Below are positions 15,100 through 17,183 of a stretch of DNA of 17,183 nt, piece by piece. The position numbers and the translations under genes are program-made. The DNA comes from Prevotellaceae bacterium. GTDB taxonomy: Bacteria; Bacteroidota; Bacteroidia; Bacteroidales; Bacteroidaceae. The notes under the pieces were generated by a model. That model saw only the letters and a program-made list of their open reading frames with translations, did not search any database and was not told the origin of the DNA. Where the stretch lies: assembly GCA_031262265.1 (NCBI GenBank), contig JAISIB010000089.1, positions 1 to 17,183 on the forward strand. Reading direction: 5' to 3'. The stretch's first letter is position 1. Each line of letters begins with the position of its first letter.

Positions 15100-16443
15100 A
15101 TGAAAACTTATCTAAAACAAGCATGGCAGTTGCTCCGACAAAACAAACTGTTTAGTACGGTGTATATCGTGGGAACGGGGCTATCTATCACCACGGTAAT
15201 GGTGCTGACAATGGTGTTCTATATCAAAGTTGCGCCGGTCTATCCCGAAGTGAACCGCGATCGTACGGTAATTATTGATCGAGTGATGGCTTCTATGGAA
15301 GATACGGGCAGCGGCGTATCAATGGGCATGGGTAACGTAGGAACGGAGTTGATACGAAACTATTTGTATTACCTGAAAACGCCGGAACTGGTATGCGCGC
15401 AGATCGAAACCTCTACATTCAAGTTATATCCTGTCGACGGTAGCGCAGCTCGGGAAATTCGGATGTTTCGGACGGACGCCAACTACTGGAAGGTTTTCGA
15501 TTTTCGCTTCCTGCACGGCCGACCTTATACGGCAGAGGAGCAGAAGTCAGGCCAAAAGTTAGCGGTCGTGGTTCAGTCCGTCGCTCGCCGACTATACGGT
15601 GACGACGAGGCCATAGGAAAAGAAATTAAGGTGGATACTGTTACGTATAACATTTGCGGAGTCGTACCCGATGTTTCCTATGCGACGCCCGTATCTTACG
15701 CGGAAATGTGGGTACCTGACGCGCAACTGTACGCAGGCGAGGAGGGCGCATCAATGCCTAACTTGTTTGCTGCCTTAGGTGGGCACACTGTATTCTTGGT
15801 AGCACCGTCTGTGTCTCAGACAGACGAGGTCATCGCCGAAGTAAACGCGATGGTTGAAAAAATAAATACGCTCTCGGCCGCATCGGAGAATCCGATGAAA
15901 ATTGCGTTCCCCGGCGATGTGCAACCTTATTGGAAATGGGAGCTGACAAACACGTTTTCGAAAGAGAAGTATTCTAATAATCGCGTATTCGACTGGGCAG
16001 AGGTTCTGAAAGCGATGCTTCCGATACTATTGGCGTTGCTGCTGGTGCCGGCCGTCAACATGGCGGGCATGGTCTCGGCGATGATGGACAAACGCCTTGC
16101 CGAATTCGGCGTGCGCAAGGTTTTCGGGGGGTCGCGCCGCGCGTTGATGACGCAGATCTTGGCGGAGAATTTCCTATTGACGCTGATTGGCGGCGTATGT
16201 GGGTTGCTGCTTTCCTACGGCCTCATGTATCTCGGCAGCAACTGGGTGCTGACGTTGTTTAATCAGACAGGCGATACGTCTCCCAATGCCGCCGTTACGT
16301 TCTACACGGTGGATATGCTCTTCAATCCGTTCATTTTCATCGTGACGTTGCTGCTCTGTTTTGTGCTCAACTATCTTTCGGCTATTATTCCGGCGTACAC
16401 TACGCTACGCAAGCCGATCATTTATTCACTCAACAAGAAATAA
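15100..16443 (+). CDS. ABC transporter permease, MacB/FtsX type
   Basis: A 447-residue inner-membrane permease with the MacB topology: helix 1 at about 19-42, a large periplasmic domain (about 43-300, MacB core-like), then three C-terminal helices at about 303-325, 350-375 and 405-430. The loop after helix 2 carries LAEFGVRKVFGGSRR (E335, G337, R339, K340), the FtsX-family segment that contacts the ATPase. It has no nucleotide-binding domain of its own, unlike E. coli MacB, so it needs a separate ATPase. None lies between it and the adaptor, so the ATPase gene is probably farther right or elsewhere. It is followed after 5 bases by a second permease, suggesting that the pair may form a heterodimer. 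Substrate unknown. Confidence 0.93.
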   Translation: MKTYLKQAWQLLRQNKLFSTVYIVGTGLSITTVMVLTMVFYIKVAPVYPEVNRDRTVIIDRVMASMEDTGSGVSMGMGNVGTELIRNYLYYLKTPELVCAQIETSTFKLYPVDGSAAREIRMFRTDANYWKVFDFRFLHGRPYTAEEQKSGQKLAVVVQSVARRLYGDDEAIGKEIKVDTVTYNICGVVPDVSYATPVSYAEMWVPDAQLYAGEEGASMPNLFAALGGHTVFLVAPSVSQTDEVIAEVNAMVEKINTLSAASENPMKIAFPGDVQPYWKWELTNTFSKEKYSNNRVFDWAEVLKAMLPILLALLLVPAVNMAGMVSAMMDKRLAEFGVRKVFGGSRRALMTQILAENFLLTLIGGVCGLLLSYGLMYLGSNWVLTLFNQTGDTSPNAAVTFYTVDMLFNPFIFIVTLLLCFVLNYLSAIIPAYTTLRKPIIYSLNKK

Positions 16444-16448
16444 GGATT

Positions 16449-17183
16449 ATGATACGTCAGATATTGAAACAAATGTGGAACAACCGCCGCTCCAATGCTT
16501 GGATCGTGGCAGAATTGATATTGGTTACTTATTTTATGTGGGGAGTGATTGATCCGGTGTACACGTTGCTGAGCAATCGTGCCATTCCGCAAGGCTATTC
16601 GCTGCACAATGTTTTCTCCGTCAGTACTAGGGGCTTCTGGTTTTATACTGAACGAGACAGAGCGGAGCGGGAAATGCAAGCATTGGAGCAGGCTCTGCTG
16701 CTCATTCGCGATTATCCGGGCGTAGAGGCGGCGTCTATCGGCAATATGTACCCCCTGAGTAATGTACACTTCTCCAAAAATCTGGGCAATCAGGATAGTA
16801 CGAACATGACGAATACCCGTAACTACATGTTCTCGCAGGGGGGTGATTTTTTTAAGATTTTTCGGATCAACGACATATATACGGGCGAACTGCTTCCCTC
16901 TACCATTTATCCGGAAGACGGTATCTACTTGAGCGAAGATGCGGCGCATCGGATTTTCCCGCACGAAACGTCCTACGTGGGTCGGCGCGTGTATGAAAAC
17001 GATACGACTTCCTACACGGTTGCCGGTATCTTTCCGCCGTTGAAACAGGAGAATATGAGCGGACAACCGACCCCCGTGTTTATTACCGTAGCGGCGTCAA
17101 AGTTAGGAGATAGTTTTTTTTCGAATTCTATTGTGTTTCGCATTCGCGATGACTTATCGCCGACGGTTTTTGCCGCGCAATTT
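16449..17183 (+). CDS. Second ABC transporter permease, MacB/FtsX type (partial, N-terminal part)
   Basis: The frame opens at the ATG at 16449, five bases after the previous stop and preceded by AAGGA, and stays open for 245 codons to the window edge, so the C-terminus is missing. It begins MIRQILKQMWNNRRSNAWIVAELILV, like the first permease a short amphipathic lead into a single membrane helix (about 18-38), followed by a periplasmic domain of the MacB core type (SIGNMYPLSN, GGDFFKIFRI, YTVAGIFPPL). The three C-terminal helices expected of the family would lie beyond the window. It is similar in plan to its neighbour but not close in sequence, which fits two different halves of one transporter. 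Confidence 0.88.
   Translation, partial: MIRQILKQMWNNRRSNAWIVAELILVTYFMWGVIDPVYTLLSNRAIPQGYSLHNVFSVSTRGFWFYTERDRAEREMQALEQALLLIRDYPGVEAASIGNMYPLSNVHFSKNLGNQDSTNMTNTRNYMFSQGGDFFKIFRINDIYTGELLPSTIYPEDGIYLSEDAAHRIFPHETSYVGRRVYENDTTSYTVAGIFPPLKQENMSGQPTPVFITVAASKLGDSFFSNSIVFRIRDDLSPTVFAAQF

Overview
The window looks like chromosomal DNA from a member of the Bacteroidota, most likely Bacteroidales. Four things point there: the mreD-mrdA-rodA order, an unusually long RodA, a lipoprotein of the 6-bladed beta-propeller type next to a secreted aldose epimerase, and promoter boxes that fit the Bacteroides consensus TAnnTTTG rather than an E. coli -10 box. Genus cannot be fixed from the sequence alone.

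Layout, left to right. (1) 1-3394, plus strand: the end of an mreD-like gene, then mrdA (PBP2) and rodA, the core of the elongasome that builds lateral-wall peptidoglycan; mrdA and rodA overlap by 17 bp. (2) 3395-3717: a gene-free stretch with a perfect 12-bp hairpin, a terminator-like hairpin with a T-tract, and a TAnnTTTG box for the next gene. (3) 3718-5954, plus strand: a secreted aldose 1-epimerase coupled by a 1-bp overlap to a beta-propeller lipoprotein, closed by a terminator shared with the convergent gene. (4) 5966-13486, minus strand, read right to left: a 66-residue protein and a zeta-toxin-like P-loop kinase (ATGA overlap), a cyclophilin-type peptidyl-prolyl isomerase lipoprotein, a MATE efflux pump and a 1486-residue TamB-like envelope protein. 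Gaps are -4, 25, 37 and 17 bp, so the five could share one transcript. (5) 13487-13836: a regulatory region between divergent genes. (6) 13837-17183, plus strand: a membrane-fusion adaptor and two MacB/FtsX-type ABC permeases, the second cut by the window edge.

Most of the window concerns the cell envelope: wall synthesis, outer-membrane biogenesis, periplasmic folding and export. The most striking non-coding signal lies in region 5. There a sigma-54-type promoter with exact GG-N10-G spacing sits about 90 bp downstream of a paired TGTYCG-N4-yGRACA palindrome, which is the layout expected of an NtrC-family activator controlling the efflux operon. In the same gap are three degenerate 21-bp tandem repeats and a housekeeping-type promoter for the toxin-like pair reading the other way. 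The kinase gene is visibly more AT-rich than its neighbours, which would fit later acquisition.
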